This document shows positions 17,117-25,753 of a DNA stretch of 39,500 bases, piece after piece (within the stretch, counting starts at the first letter, position 1; each line of letters starts with the position of its first letter). Under the pieces are notes generated by a model. It made no database searches. It was not told the origin of the DNA and saw only the letters and a list, made by a program, of their open reading frames with translations. The stretch lies in contig JAIBAN010000076.1 in the NCBI GenBank assembly GCA_019695185.1, forward strand, positions 1-39,500, in the 5' to 3' direction. The stretch comes from Blastocatellia bacterium. GTDB lineage: Bacteria; Acidobacteriota; Blastocatellia; Chloracidobacteriales; Chloracidobacteriaceae. Position numbers and translations under genes: made by a program.

Positions 17117-18532
17117 ATGACAACCTTGAATGAAAACCGGCCTCCGCCTTACCAAACCATTAATCTCAGTAATTTTCGGACCCTTCCCCAACTTCAGGCG
17201 CTGACGGAGGAACAAAAGTTCGAAATCGAGGTGGTGGGGAATGTCCTGCCGTTTAAAACCAACAATTATGTGGTCGAACAACTGATTGACTGGGAAAAGG
17301 TTCCCGGCGACCCAGGGTTTGTCCTCAATTTTCCCCAGCGCGGGATGCTCCGGCCGGAGCATTTCCAGGAGATGGCGGAGGTCATTCGGAAGCAGGCAGG
17401 GCGCGAGGTCCTGAAAAACGTCGCCAACGGGATTCGCTGGCAACTGAATCCGCATCCGGCTGGCCAAAAAGAATTGAACGTCCCCCTGTTTAACGAACAT
17501 CAACTGGAAGGCGTGCAACATAAATACCAACAGACCGTGTTGTTTTTTCCCAGCCAGGGCCAGACCTGCCACGCCTATTGCACCTTCTGTTTCCGTTGGC
17601 CGCAATTTGTCGGATTAAAGGAATTGAAGTTTGCCTCGCGGGAAATTGAACTGCTGGTTGATTACATCCGCGACCACCCGATGATTTCCGACGTGTTGTT
17701 TACCGGCGGCGACCCGTTGATAATGAAAGCCGAACGACTGGCCCATTATGTGGATGCGCTGTTGGACGCCAACCTGGAAAATCTTTCCCGGATTCGGTTG
17801 GGCACCAAGGCCCTGGCCTATTGGCCGTACCGTTTTATCAACGACCCCGACACGGACGATCTCCTGCGCCTGTTTGAGCGGATTCGGCGAGCGGGAAAAC
17901 ACCTGGCGATCATGGCCCATTTCAACCATTGGCAGGAACTGGGAACGCCGGCGGCCCGTGAAGCCATCCGGCGGTTGCGGGATGCCGGGGCTGAAGTTCG
18001 CACCCAATCCCCGCTATTGCGCCATATTAACGATGATGCCCAGATCTGGTCACGCATGTGGCGCACCCAGGTGACGCTGGGCATGATTCCCTATTATATG
18101 TTTGTGGTTCGCGACACCGGCGCGCAACATTATTTCGGGGTTCCGCTGGTTCAGGCCCATGACATTTTTCGACAGGCGTATCAACAATTGAGCGGGTTGG
18201 GCCGAACGGTGCGGGGGCCCAGCCTGTCAGCCAATCCGGGCAAGGTGGAGATTTTAGGCACCACGGTGATTGACAATCGCAAAGTCCTGATGTTGCGCAT
18301 GTTGCAGGGGCGCAATCCGGATTGGGTTCTGAAGCCTTTTTTCGCCAAGTACAGTGAAACCGCGACCTGGTTGGATGAACTCGAACCTGCCTTTGGCGAC
18401 CGGTTTTTCTATGAGGATGAATTGGACGCCATGTATGAAAAACAATTGAGCCCAAACACCGGAGATCCCTTCCATGAGTTTGAATCTGAACATTCGGGGC
18501 TTGTCCCCCTCGGCCACCTTGGCCATCAATGA
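17117..18532 (+). CDS. KamA-family radical SAM aminomutase (lysine 2,3-aminomutase-like)
   Basis: A 471-residue protein. The radical SAM cluster motif C-H-A-Y-C-T-F-C (C-x3-C-x2-C) lies at about residues 151-158, followed by F-R-W-P-Q-F. The SAM-binding glycine motif is F-T-G-G-D-P. The A-N-P-G-K segment near residue 376 fits the PLP-binding lysine region of lysine 2,3-aminomutases. Such enzymes move an alpha-amino group to the beta position, for example lysine to beta-lysine. The ATG at 17117 follows AAAGGAG. The following aminotransferase gene overlaps it by 59 bases. Beta-lysine derivatives serve as osmolytes in archaea and some bacteria, which would suit the channels upstream; the actual substrate is unproven. 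Confidence 0.88.
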   Translation: MTTLNENRPPPYQTINLSNFRTLPQLQALTEEQKFEIEVVGNVLPFKTNNYVVEQLIDWEKVPGDPGFVLNFPQRGMLRPEHFQEMAEVIRKQAGREVLKNVANGIRWQLNPHPAGQKELNVPLFNEHQLEGVQHKYQQTVLFFPSQGQTCHAYCTFCFRWPQFVGLKELKFASREIELLVDYIRDHPMISDVLFTGGDPLIMKAERLAHYVDALLDANLENLSRIRLGTKALAYWPYRFINDPDTDDLLRLFERIRRAGKHLAIMAHFNHWQELGTPAAREAIRRLRDAGAEVRTQSPLLRHINDDAQIWSRMWRTQVTLGMIPYYMFVVRDTGAQHYFGVPLVQAHDIFRQAYQQLSGLGRTVRGPSLSANPGKVEILGTTVIDNRKVLMLRMLQGRNPDWVLKPFFAKYSETATWLDELEPAFGDRFFYEDELDAMYEKQLSPNTGDPFHEFESEHSGLVPLGHLGHQ

Positions 18533-19745
18533 AAGATCCAATCTCCTCATCGCGCAGGGCAAAACCGTTTATAAATGGGGGCTGGGGCAGTCCCCATTCC
18601 CCGTCCCGCACTCCGTGGTCGCGGCGCTCAGGGAGAACGCCCACCAAAAGGACTATCTGCCGGTGTGCGGTCTGCGCGCCTTGCGGGAGGCCATCGCTGA
18701 TTTTGAACAGCGGACCCAGGGCTTAAACCGCACCAGTGAGGATGTGATGGTCAGCCCGGGTTCCAAGGAACTCTTTTTCATTTTGCAGTTGGTCTATTAC
18801 GGGGATTTGATCATTCCCACTCCGAGTTGGGTTTCCTATGCCCCCCAAGCCCTGATCGCGGGGCGGCGGGTCACCTGGGTGCCAACCCTGTTTGAGCATG
18901 GCTGGATGCTCAGCCCCGAAAACATTGAACAGGTTTGTGGCGCGGATCCGGATCGTCCCCGGATTGTGATTCTGAATTATCCCTCCAACCCCACGGGCAG
19001 CAGCTATTGCCTGGAACGGCTGCAAATGCTCGCCGAGGTGGCCCGCAGATACCGGCTGGTGATTGTTTCCGATGAAATCTATGGCATGCTGGATTATGAG
19101 GGACGGCATATCTCCATTGCCCATTACTATCCCGAGGGTACGATTGTCAGCACCGGCCTCAGCAAATGGTGCGGTGCCGGCGGCTGGCGGCTGGGTTGTT
19201 TCATTTTTCCTCCGCAACTGCGCAAGATCATGAACGCCATGGCGGTGGTCGCCAGTGAGACTTACACGGCCACCAGTGCCCCCATTCAGTATGCCGCCGT
19301 CACAGCCTTTCGCCCCAATCTTGAAATTGATGACTATTTGATCCAGGTCCGCCGGATTTTGCACCTCCTGGCCCGGGTGCTTTTTCGTCGTTTTGCAGAA
19401 GCCCAACTCAAAACCCTCATGCCGGCGGGCGCTTTCTATTTTTTTGTTGATTTTGAAAGGTATCGTGACCGACTCAAAGCCCGCGGCATTGTTTCCGCGC
19501 TTGAGTTATGCAAGGCCCTGTTGGACGAAACCGGTGTCGCGCTGCTCCCCGGCCATGATTTTGGACGTCCGCCGGAAGAGTTAACGGCCCGGTTGGCTTT
19601 TGTCAATTTTGATGGAGCGGCGGTACTGGCGGCCGCCCGCGGTGCCGGTCAGGACCACCCGCTGGACGAGGGCTTTGTCCGTCGTTTTTGCCCGGATGTC
19701 CTGGCTGCGGCGGACAAAGTAGGCGACTGGCTGCATCGTTTGTGA
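18474..19745 (+). CDS. Class I/II PLP-dependent aminotransferase
   Basis: A 423-residue fold-type I aminotransferase. Motifs in order: N-Y-P-S-N-P-T-G (substrate-side Asn/Pro loop), V-S-D-E-I-Y-G (PLP-binding Asp and Tyr), and the Schiff-base lysine in S-T-G-L-S-K-W-C-G-A-G-G-W-R-L-G. A late R-L-A-F-V-N-F may hold the carboxylate-binding Arg. It starts at ATG 18474 inside the end of the aminomutase gene, with GGAGA upstream, so expression is coupled. A two-step path (aminomutase, then transamination of the beta-amino product) is possible. The substrate cannot be inferred from sequence alone. Confidence 0.9.
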   Translation: MSLNLNIRGLSPSATLAINERSNLLIAQGKTVYKWGLGQSPFPVPHSVVAALRENAHQKDYLPVCGLRALREAIADFEQRTQGLNRTSEDVMVSPGSKELFFILQLVYYGDLIIPTPSWVSYAPQALIAGRRVTWVPTLFEHGWMLSPENIEQVCGADPDRPRIVILNYPSNPTGSSYCLERLQMLAEVARRYRLVIVSDEIYGMLDYEGRHISIAHYYPEGTIVSTGLSKWCGAGGWRLGCFIFPPQLRKIMNAMAVVASETYTATSAPIQYAAVTAFRPNLEIDDYLIQVRRILHLLARVLFRRFAEAQLKTLMPAGAFYFFVDFERYRDRLKARGIVSALELCKALLDETGVALLPGHDFGRPPEELTARLAFVNFDGAAVLAAARGAGQDHPLDEGFVRRFCPDVLAAADKVGDWLHRL

Positions 19746-20042
19746 ATTGCCACCACCTCGATTGTTGTGGCCCGAAAGGATCAGGTCGATATTATAAGGC
19801 AAGGCGTTCGGGTCGGAAGTCCTGAATATCCTCTTCGTCCGGGACCTCGCCACAGTTGGCTGATTTTTTCTGGGCCGTTCGGGGATGGTGGGTCAGGGGT
19901 CGGGGCCGGTGGTTGAACCGACAGTGAAACCTTCCCTGCCACCGGATTCGCTCCCCTTGAGCGGCCGCGTGCCACTCCCACATTCTCGGAATCAGGCCGA
20001 AGGTGGGTTGGAATCCTTGGTTGGGATGGCTCCCCCCTCTCT
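19746..20042. other. Intergenic region between convergent genes
   Basis: No gene was recognised. A stem-loop (GCCACCAC 19749-19756, GTTGTGGC 19764-19771, one mismatch) just after the aminotransferase stop may act as a terminator, although no T tract follows. The rest carries GC-rich sequence with short open frames on both strands that show no family signature. Confidence 0.35.
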
Positions 20043-20741
20043 TCAATTGAGTAATTGGTGCAGGGTTTGTCTCACATTTTCAAAGGAAGCGACCCGGTGC
20101 GTCGCCCTGCTCGGCGCACCTCCGACATGGACGGATATACCGGTTTGAGGCAGAGCGGCAACCAGGTCTTCGTCCGACCGGTCATCTCCAAAGGCCACTG
20201 TGAGGATTTCACCAGCGTCCAGGTGGCGCCAGAGCGGGGACAGGACGATGCCCTTATGCACCCCCTGGGGACGGATTTCGACAATTTTCTCACCCTTCAT
20301 GACCTCGACGGGCAGGTTACTCAACGAATTTGTCAAATACAGGAACAGTTCGTTGGATTTGATAGAACAAAATTCCGGGTTGGCCATCCGGTAATGCCAG
20401 ACCAAACCGGCGGTTTTTTCCTCGACCAGGGAATCCGGGGGTTGTTTCGTGAATTGTTCCAAAATCGGCAGGAGTCTGGATTTCCATTCCGGGATTGGGT
20501 TTCTTACCGACACCCAGTCTTCACTCGGCGAAAACCGCGACCAATACCCATGTTCCGCATGAAGGCCAATGGGCAGTGCCTGAAACCATTCCGTCAGCGC
20601 CTCCCGGGGGCGACCACTGACAAGATGCACCCAGGTCTTGGGGCGATTGGCCAATTGGTTGAGCAAATTCAGGAGTTGACGGTCGGGAGCCGACCGGAGC
20701 TGGTTTTCCAACTCCGCGAGCTTTTCCCGGGACGTGAACAC
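20043..20741 (-). pseudogene. otsB: 3' fragment of trehalose-6-phosphate phosphatase (OtsB-type), catalytic motif I lost
   Basis: A 232-residue fragment of a HAD-superfamily trehalose-phosphatase, which releases trehalose from trehalose 6-phosphate. HAD motif II is present (H-L-V-S-G-R-P-R-E), followed by the A-E-H-G-Y-W segment, the conserved Lys in V-M-K-G, V-H-K-G, and motif IV (F-G-D-D-R-S-D-E-D-L). The N-terminal D-Y-D-G-T-L motif with the nucleophile aspartate is missing; the frame begins with an unrelated-looking VFTSREKL. Homologues are often the second half of a synthase-phosphatase fusion, so the lost part may be large. At the break the DNA runs straight into a truncated gene on the + strand. 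An active enzyme is very unlikely. Confidence 0.8.
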
Positions 20742-20745
20742 CTGT

Positions 20746-21182
20746 TCCGCGGAGTGGTGGCCGGAGATCCGGGCCTTTCTCTTCCTGCCGGTGGTCTACG
20801 GGTTGTTTTACCGCAACCTGGGTAGCTGGGCGCTGTGGGTGGCAGTGACGCTGGTGGTGGTTGATTTCGGGGTGGCATTGCTGGATGTGCTGGAAGAAAA
20901 CCAAAGCTGGGCTTCCCGGGCGGCTTCTCCTCGACGGACTATGCCGTCCACGTGCTCACCATGACCCTGCACACCGTGGCCGTCACGCTCACCATGGCCG
21001 CCAAACCGCTGTCAGCCTGGAGCTTGAATGGGCCACTGGAACTGGGAACGCAACTTCCTATCGCCACTTTCGTGGCCTTCCAGATGCTGCCCGGCAATTT
21101 GCTGGTGGGAATTTTGCACCTCTGGCTGATGCAGCCGAAATACCGGTCCCAACTGACGCCGCTCCAGCCGGAAACGGTGTGA
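20746..21182 (+). pseudogene. 5'-truncated, frameshifted membrane-protein remnant
   Basis: Two adjoining frames encode one membrane protein. The first (to about 20905) reads PEIRAFLFLPVVYGLFYRNL and ends near LLDVLEENQ. The second (from about 20904) reads KLGFPGGFSSTDYAVHVLTM and ends TLQPETV at the stop at 21180-21182. A one- or two-base indel at about 20895-20906 breaks the frame. The 5' end is missing: there is no start and no ribosome site, and the sequence joins the otsB fragment at about 20742. About four hydrophobic segments are visible. The family was not recognised with certainty. Confidence 0.65.
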
Positions 21183-21191
21183 ACCGGGCCG

Positions 21192-21773
21192 TCACGAAGG
21201 CTGGCGGCTGGTCGGAACCGCCTGGAGCCGGTGCAGATACTCATAAAGGGTGGGTTTTGAGATTTTAAGCAACCCACAGATTTCCCGGATGCTGTGCTGG
21301 CGTTCCTGGTAGAGCTTGAGGGCCAATTCTTCCTGTTTGCGGGTGAGCGCCCGGGGCCGTCCGCCGTTGCGCCCGCGGGCGCGGGCAGCAACCAGCCCGG
21401 CCTGGGTCCGTTCCCGAATCAGGTTGCGTTCAAATTCCGCCAGCGCGCCGAACAGATGAAACACCAGCTTGCCACCGGGAGAGGCAGTGTTGATGGATTC
21501 CTGGAGGCTGCAAAAGCTGATCCCCTTTTGTTCCAGGTCACTCATCAATTCAATCAGGTGTTTGAGGGAACGCCCCAGCCGGTCCAACCGCCAGACCACC
21601 AGCGTGTCGCCAGGCCGCAGATGGTCCAGTGCCCGCTCCAGTCCCGTGCGCTCCATCGTTTTCCCACTGGCCTGGTCAACATAGGTTTTTTCACAACCGG
21701 CCTGTTTCAAGGCATCCCGCTGGAGATCCAGATTCTGGTCATGGGTGGAAACTCGTGCGTAGCCGATTTTCAT
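21192..21773 (-). CDS. tniR: Serine recombinase (resolvase/invertase, TniR-like) of El-1
   Basis: A 193-residue small serine recombinase. The N-terminal catalytic domain begins M-K-I-G-Y-A-R-V-S-T with the nucleophile Ser9. It continues with W-R-L-D-R-L-G-R-S and ends in the F-E-R-N-L-I-R-E-R-T-Q-A-G-L helix. The C-terminal S-I-R-E-I-C-G-L-L-K-I-S-K-P-T-L-Y-E-Y-L is a Hin-like helix-turn-helix. In Tn5053/Tn402-type elements such a protein resolves cointegrates at a res site. Its place beyond the tniB-like gene on the same strand fits that role. Two adjacent ATG codons (21776 and 21773) are possible starts. Confidence 0.9.
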   Translation of the reverse strand: MKIGYARVSTHDQNLDLQRDALKQAGCEKTYVDQASGKTMERTGLERALDHLRPGDTLVVWRLDRLGRSLKHLIELMSDLEQKGISFCSLQESINTASPGGKLVFHLFGALAEFERNLIRERTQAGLVAARARGRNGGRPRALTRKQEELALKLYQERQHSIREICGLLKISKPTLYEYLHRLQAVPTSRQPS

Positions 21774-21776
21774 CAT

Positions 21777-22110
21777 GGCATCCTCTTAAAATGGTTCGGT
21801 AACTGGTCCGTCCGGGTGGAATCCGGACCTTGTTTTCTTTACCATATTTCCTGACTTGGAACACCCTGAAATCCGGGATTGTCTCCGGACGCCTGAATTC
21901 GTCTGGAAAACCCTCGTTTTCCGAACCTTGGGCCTACCTGAAAGGGGAGACCATGCCTGTCGCTTGGCTGACCGAAAGCAATTGTGGGTGGGTTGAAAAA
22001 AACTGACGGACTATTCCGGCTCAACCGGTACTTCTCATACCGGGAACTGATTCCTACCCCAAATTGGATGGTTCATCTTTCAAAAGCTGTCGTCCCAAGT
22101 TGCGATCCAC
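21777..22110. promoter_or_regulatory. Candidate res region upstream of the resolvase
   Basis: No gene is seen in these 334 bases, and no TniQ remnant. Several dyads lie close to the resolvase start: GGTCCG/CGGACC (21805-21829), TCCGGACG with CGTCTGGA (about 21884-21907, one mismatch) and GGAAAAC/GTTTTCC (21905-21922). Multiple dyads next to a resolvase gene are what a res site would look like. The exact subsites cannot be fixed without comparison. Confidence 0.35.
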
Positions 22111-23004
22111 CTATAACGCCCGAACTGAACGTCGTTCGGACGGGCGCGTCCACTCGACCAGGTCAAAGGTTTTGACGGTGATTTTCGCCAAATCTTGGTC
22201 CACCGCCCGGCAAGCGGCCTCGGTTACCAGGGTGGCGGTTTCGCCGATGAGTCCTTCGCTGAGGTGAAAGATTCGTTTGGCAGTGTCTTCGTCAGCCAGC
22301 CGGGACGGTTCCGGCAACGGCAGCAACCGTTCAAAGGAAGCCAGCAACCGCCGGAAGTTGTCGTCGAATTGCCACCGATGCAACACCACCGCTGGAAACC
22401 GGTTGACGATTTGTGGGTCGGAACTGATGGCATTCATCGCTTCCTGCGTTCCGACCAGCACAATCACAATTTGGAGGTCATTGGTCAGGTTTTTCAACGT
22501 GACCAGAAACTGCCGCTGTTTGCTGACGGTGCCCACCAGGATATTGTGAATCTCGTCGATGACCAGCATTTTGACCCGGATGCGCCGCATGATCTGAATG
22601 ACCTGGGCGCGTTTCTTGTCCACGTGGTCGTTGAGCTTGTACGGGGCAAACAACCGGTTCAGCAGGACATTCCAAAAGCGCCCGTCATCCGGCTCCTCCG
22701 GAGCCCGAATGATCAAAACCGGATGCTCGATGCTTTCACCATCGGTTGAGTCATAGGCGGGATGCAGCCGGCTGAACCGCTCGACCAGGGTCGTTTTTCC
22801 ATTGTTGGTCTCACCAGCGAGCAGCATTCCGGGCATGCGGGGTTTCGGCGGATACCGGAGCAGTTCCCCCATGTGTTTCAGGATTTCGGCAGCCCGCGGA
22901 TAGCCAATCCACCGGGCCAGCCGAATAAACTCCTTGCGCTCCTCCGGTGATTTGTCCAACTGGCTGCTGGTTTCTTCCGAGAGATGTTCGGCTTGGCTGT
23001 TCAT
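22111..23004 (-). CDS. tniB: TniB/TnsC-type AAA+ transposition ATPase of El-1
   Basis: A 297-residue AAA+ protein. Walker A is G-E-T-N-N-G-K-T-T (about residues 63-71) and Walker B M-L-V-I-D-E-I-H-N (about 143-151), followed by V-I-V-L-V-G-T-Q as sensor 1. This is the TniB pattern of Tn5053/Tn402, related to TnsC. It forms a filament that links target selection to the transposase. It lies 42 bases after the transposase gene on the same strand. Fold and length are intact. Its usual partner TniQ is missing from this element. Confidence 0.92.
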   Translation of the reverse strand: MNSQAEHLSEETSSQLDKSPEERKEFIRLARWIGYPRAAEILKHMGELLRYPPKPRMPGMLLAGETNNGKTTLVERFSRLHPAYDSTDGESIEHPVLIIRAPEEPDDGRFWNVLLNRLFAPYKLNDHVDKKRAQVIQIMRRIRVKMLVIDEIHNILVGTVSKQRQFLVTLKNLTNDLQIVIVLVGTQEAMNAISSDPQIVNRFPAVVLHRWQFDDNFRRLLASFERLLPLPEPSRLADEDTAKRIFHLSEGLIGETATLVTEAACRAVDQDLAKITVKTFDLVEWTRPSERRSVRAL

Positions 23005-23046
23005 AGGCTGTTTTCAATCCGCTCCCGCTGAAAAGGGTCGGGTGCT

Positions 23047-24945
23047 TCACAACTTGATGATTTCCGTCTCCTCAAAGGGGAGAATTTCGGTGGCAGGACG
23101 GTCCGCCTCCGGTTCCGGCACTTCTTTTATCAGGGATGTTCCGGAAGACCGGGGCTGGTCCGCCGCCCGGTGGTTCTCCCGGCGTTGACGCTCCCGGCGG
23201 GTCTTTTTGGTTTCCCGCACCGCCTGTTCTTCAATCGCCCGCATCCGGTTGAGCGTCTCAAAAATGGCCGCCTCGTCAACGCCGGCACGTCCTTCTTCCT
23301 TGAGGCGTCGCATGACAGCGCGCAACTCCCACAGACTCATCGGCGGACGGGTTATGTCACGGTAGGGAATTTCAGAATAGAGGCTCAGTTCCGGGTCGTA
23401 AAACCAGACCCGGCTGATGTCCCGCGGGTCCCGCCGGAAGATGAATTTGCGTTTGAGGTTTTGGTTTTCCGGGTCCGGAGCACCGACCCAATGGCGTAAC
23501 ACGTCCGCGAAGTAATGGATTTCATCCACCACCACACCGGTGGGCTGAATCGTGCGCTCGACAAACGGCATGAAGTCCAGATACAGACGGTGCTCATCAG
23601 CCTCGCGCGGGTGGTAACCGGTTCCAGGTTTCCTTTCGGAGCCAAGCACACCCCGCTCGTATTGGATCAAAGGGCTGACCAGCAGTTCCGAGTGAACTTC
23701 CTGATGGTAGACCCCGACAATGAGATTGGTCAGCCAGACTTCAAATTCGGAAAGGGTGAGCGCTGCCTGTTTCTCAGCATCGTATTCCCCACGTTCCGCC
23801 GGATTTGAAAACGTCGTTCCCGGCAAATCATGAATCCGTCCGGCAAAGGTTCCCAAAAGCCGTTCAATATGTCCCCCATAATGCGGCGTCGCCACCGGAC
23901 GCCACTCAATATGAATGCCGTATTGCTCGCAGGCCCGTTGCAGCATGCGCCCGCGAAACTCCTTGGCGTTGTCCAGGTGGATCGTCCGGGGCCGTCCCCA
24001 GCAGGGCCAGGAAAGTTCCATCTCAAGCTTGGCCAGCCACTGGTCTTTGGGCAAAATTGAGCGGGCGATGCAGAGCCCGGCGGAAAGCGCTCCGGGCGGG
24101 TCGAGCGAGACATAAAACCCCAGCACCATTCGGGAAAACACATCAATCGCCATGGTAATCCACGGGCGACCGATAGGCAGGCGACTCAGATTGTCCACCA
24201 GTATCAAATCCACCGGCGTGTGGTCGATCTGAACAATTTCCAGCGGATAATGTGCCTCGTGCGAGCCTTCCAACGCCCGAAAACGCTGTTGTGCCTCACG
24301 CTTTTTTCCCCGCCTGGTTAATGTCTGGGCCAGGGACAGCGCCTTGATCCGGTTGCGGACCGTATTCGGATGAGGTGATTCAATCCCTGCCAGGCGACAC
24401 CGGCGCAGGACTTCTTCAGCCGCCCGCGTCACCTTCGGTTTCCGTGCCGTCAAATAGTACTCCTCAATGGTTGCCTGAATCAGGGCTTCCACTGCCTCGT
24501 TCAGCCGGGATTTTCCCCGCCCGCCAGGACTTGACATCGGCAACAAAGCCGACATCCGTCCGGTTTCCTGGTAAACGGAAAGCCACCGATACACGGTGGC
24601 GATGCCGACACCGTTTGTTCGTGCCTGCATCAGTGCCTGTTGACGAATTTTTCCTGGATTCTCGATCAATGGTTTGATGATCTCATACCGGCGTTCCGCT
24701 TCCCTCCAGGCTTCGTCCGGAATCACCATGAGATCAGGCTGCGGTTGGGACAAGGGTTCCGATCCATCCGATCCACCAGTTTCAGGGTTCACCGGTTGCC
24801 GCAAATCACGGATCCGCAACGGTTGGTGCGGACCACCAATTTCGGGTCTGGCCAGTACCTGTTCCAGGTCAAGTCGATGCGTGACGAGATAGCGCCGTCC
24901 CTCAAATTCAACTACGGCCCCCGGATTCACCTCAATCCTGTTCAT
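23047..24945 (-). CDS. tniA: TniA/TnsB-type DDE transposase of El-1
   Basis: A 632-residue transposase of the Mu/Tn7 TnsB superfamily, which cuts and joins the transposon 3' ends. N-terminal helix-turn-helix DNA-binding regions (about 75-220) are followed by an rve integrase core. The catalytic residues are Asp241 (Q-I-D-H-T), Asp325 (H-L-D-N-A-K-E-F) and Glu361 (G-H-I-E-R), with the last two 36 apart as in D35E enzymes. A beta-barrel Mu-type C-terminal region follows. It starts in a TAATG overlap with the tnsA stop. The C-terminal 60 residues are highly charged, fitting a tail that contacts TniB. Confidence 0.93.
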   Translation of the reverse strand: MNRIEVNPGAVVEFEGRRYLVTHRLDLEQVLARPEIGGPHQPLRIRDLRQPVNPETGGSDGSEPLSQPQPDLMVIPDEAWREAERRYEIIKPLIENPGKIRQQALMQARTNGVGIATVYRWLSVYQETGRMSALLPMSSPGGRGKSRLNEAVEALIQATIEEYYLTARKPKVTRAAEEVLRRCRLAGIESPHPNTVRNRIKALSLAQTLTRRGKKREAQQRFRALEGSHEAHYPLEIVQIDHTPVDLILVDNLSRLPIGRPWITMAIDVFSRMVLGFYVSLDPPGALSAGLCIARSILPKDQWLAKLEMELSWPCWGRPRTIHLDNAKEFRGRMLQRACEQYGIHIEWRPVATPHYGGHIERLLGTFAGRIHDLPGTTFSNPAERGEYDAEKQAALTLSEFEVWLTNLIVGVYHQEVHSELLVSPLIQYERGVLGSERKPGTGYHPREADEHRLYLDFMPFVERTIQPTGVVVDEIHYFADVLRHWVGAPDPENQNLKRKFIFRRDPRDISRVWFYDPELSLYSEIPYRDITRPPMSLWELRAVMRRLKEEGRAGVDEAAIFETLNRMRAIEEQAVRETKKTRRERQRRENHRAADQPRSSGTSLIKEVPEPEADRPATEILPFEETEIIKL

Positions 24946-25586
24946 TACATCCCCGCATCAAGGATACTGGTCATTCTCAGCGGCTGGTTCAAATCCGTTT
25001 GGATCAGCCCCACTGCCAGTAAATGCCAGATGACCGGCAAAAGTTCCGCCTGTCTGGTTCGTGATTCCGCCAGTCGGTCAAGCACCCGCTCAATCCCGGC
25101 AGTCCCGGTTATTTCACATTGCTGGATTGTTTTTGAAACCATTTGCAGTTGCTCCGGAGCGAATTCCAGGTTCCGGTACGGGAGCAGAAATTTGACATTA
25201 TTAAGGCGGATACCCCGGATTTTTCGCTCGGTCACGATGCGGAAACGCCACCCTTCTTTGATCGCATATTGCTGCGCAGCCCGGAATTTCGGACAAAATT
25301 CTCCTCGATTTTCCTTCAGGTCCTTGAGGTACTTGATTTCGCACAGTTCGGACGGCTGATTTCCCGCATATGAAACCAAAACGTCAGGTGTATACCGCCG
25401 AAGGATTCCGGACGGGCCGGTATAGAAAATGGTGACAGGTTGTTCCTCAAAAGAAACGACCGCCGGATCGAATTCAAGCAGGAACAGGAAATCACGTTCA
25501 AGCCCTGACTCGAATCCCGTCAAGCGGGTATTTTTCGTGCTGGCGAACCGCCCGGTCAGGCTGCGATAGCTCTTGGGGATGTGACT
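24945..25586 (-). pseudogene. tnsA: tnsA of El-1, 3' part (interrupted by El-2)
   Basis: Encodes a TnsA-type PD-(D/E)xK endonuclease that cuts the 5' ends of the transposon. Motifs are E-x-x-L-E-R-D-F, Y-T-P-D-V-L and C-E-I-K. The first available start here is a TTG at 25523, but the conserved N-terminus (IPKSYRSLTGRF) continues upstream to 25580, where El-2 begins. The missing first codons lie at 31856-31876 beyond El-2. Removing El-2 and one GGGGA gives a continuous 216-codon frame beginning MPVRKIPKSYRSL. A shortened protein from the TTG would keep the catalytic motifs but lose the conserved leader and the native promoter. Confidence 0.85.
25575..25579. repeat. Target-site duplication of El-2, left copy (GGGGA)
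   Basis: GGGGA directly precedes the El-2 terminus TGTGAC at 25580. The same five bases follow the other terminus at 31856-31860. Five base pairs is the duplication size made by Tn7 and its relatives. Confidence 0.92.
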
Positions 25587-25753
25587 TTAAGCATAACTTT
25601 GCAGTTTTTTAAGGATAATTTTGCAGTGATTTGCAACAGTTGCAGATACTTCAATAATGATTCTCTGCTTGTTTTTAACCATATCTTTGCAGTAAGCCCC
25701 ATTTTTAAGGATAATCTTGCAGTAAGCCCCATTGTCAATGCAGGAGGTTCCGG
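25580..25753 (+). repeat. El-2 left end with four TnsB-type sites
   Basis: The terminal inverted repeat spans 25580-25627. The 20-bp motif TTTAASSATAAYTTTGCAGT occurs at about 25586, 25608, 25674 and 25704, all in the same orientation; the last two are both followed by AAGCCCC. These should be binding sites for the fused transposase. They overlap the only space available for its promoter, so autorepression is likely. AGGAGG at 25742 serves the ATG at 25754. Confidence 0.85.

Noticed and set aside
19792..20046. A - strand open frame between the aminotransferase and otsB
   Set aside because: Low-complexity, no ribosome site and no recognisable motif.
20055..20825. A 256-codon + strand open frame
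   Set aside because: It runs antisense to the otsB fragment, whose - strand frame shows clear HAD motifs.
21980..22015. TGTGGGTGGG as the other end of El-1
   Set aside because: It begins with TGTGG like the terminus at 35967 but lacks the TTACAAAAGACA site repeats and a GTGGC flank.
21777..22110. A TniQ gene for El-1, expected between tniB and the resolvase
   Set aside because: No frame in this stretch shows the TniQ start motif or paired CxxC zinc ligands; only dyads are present.
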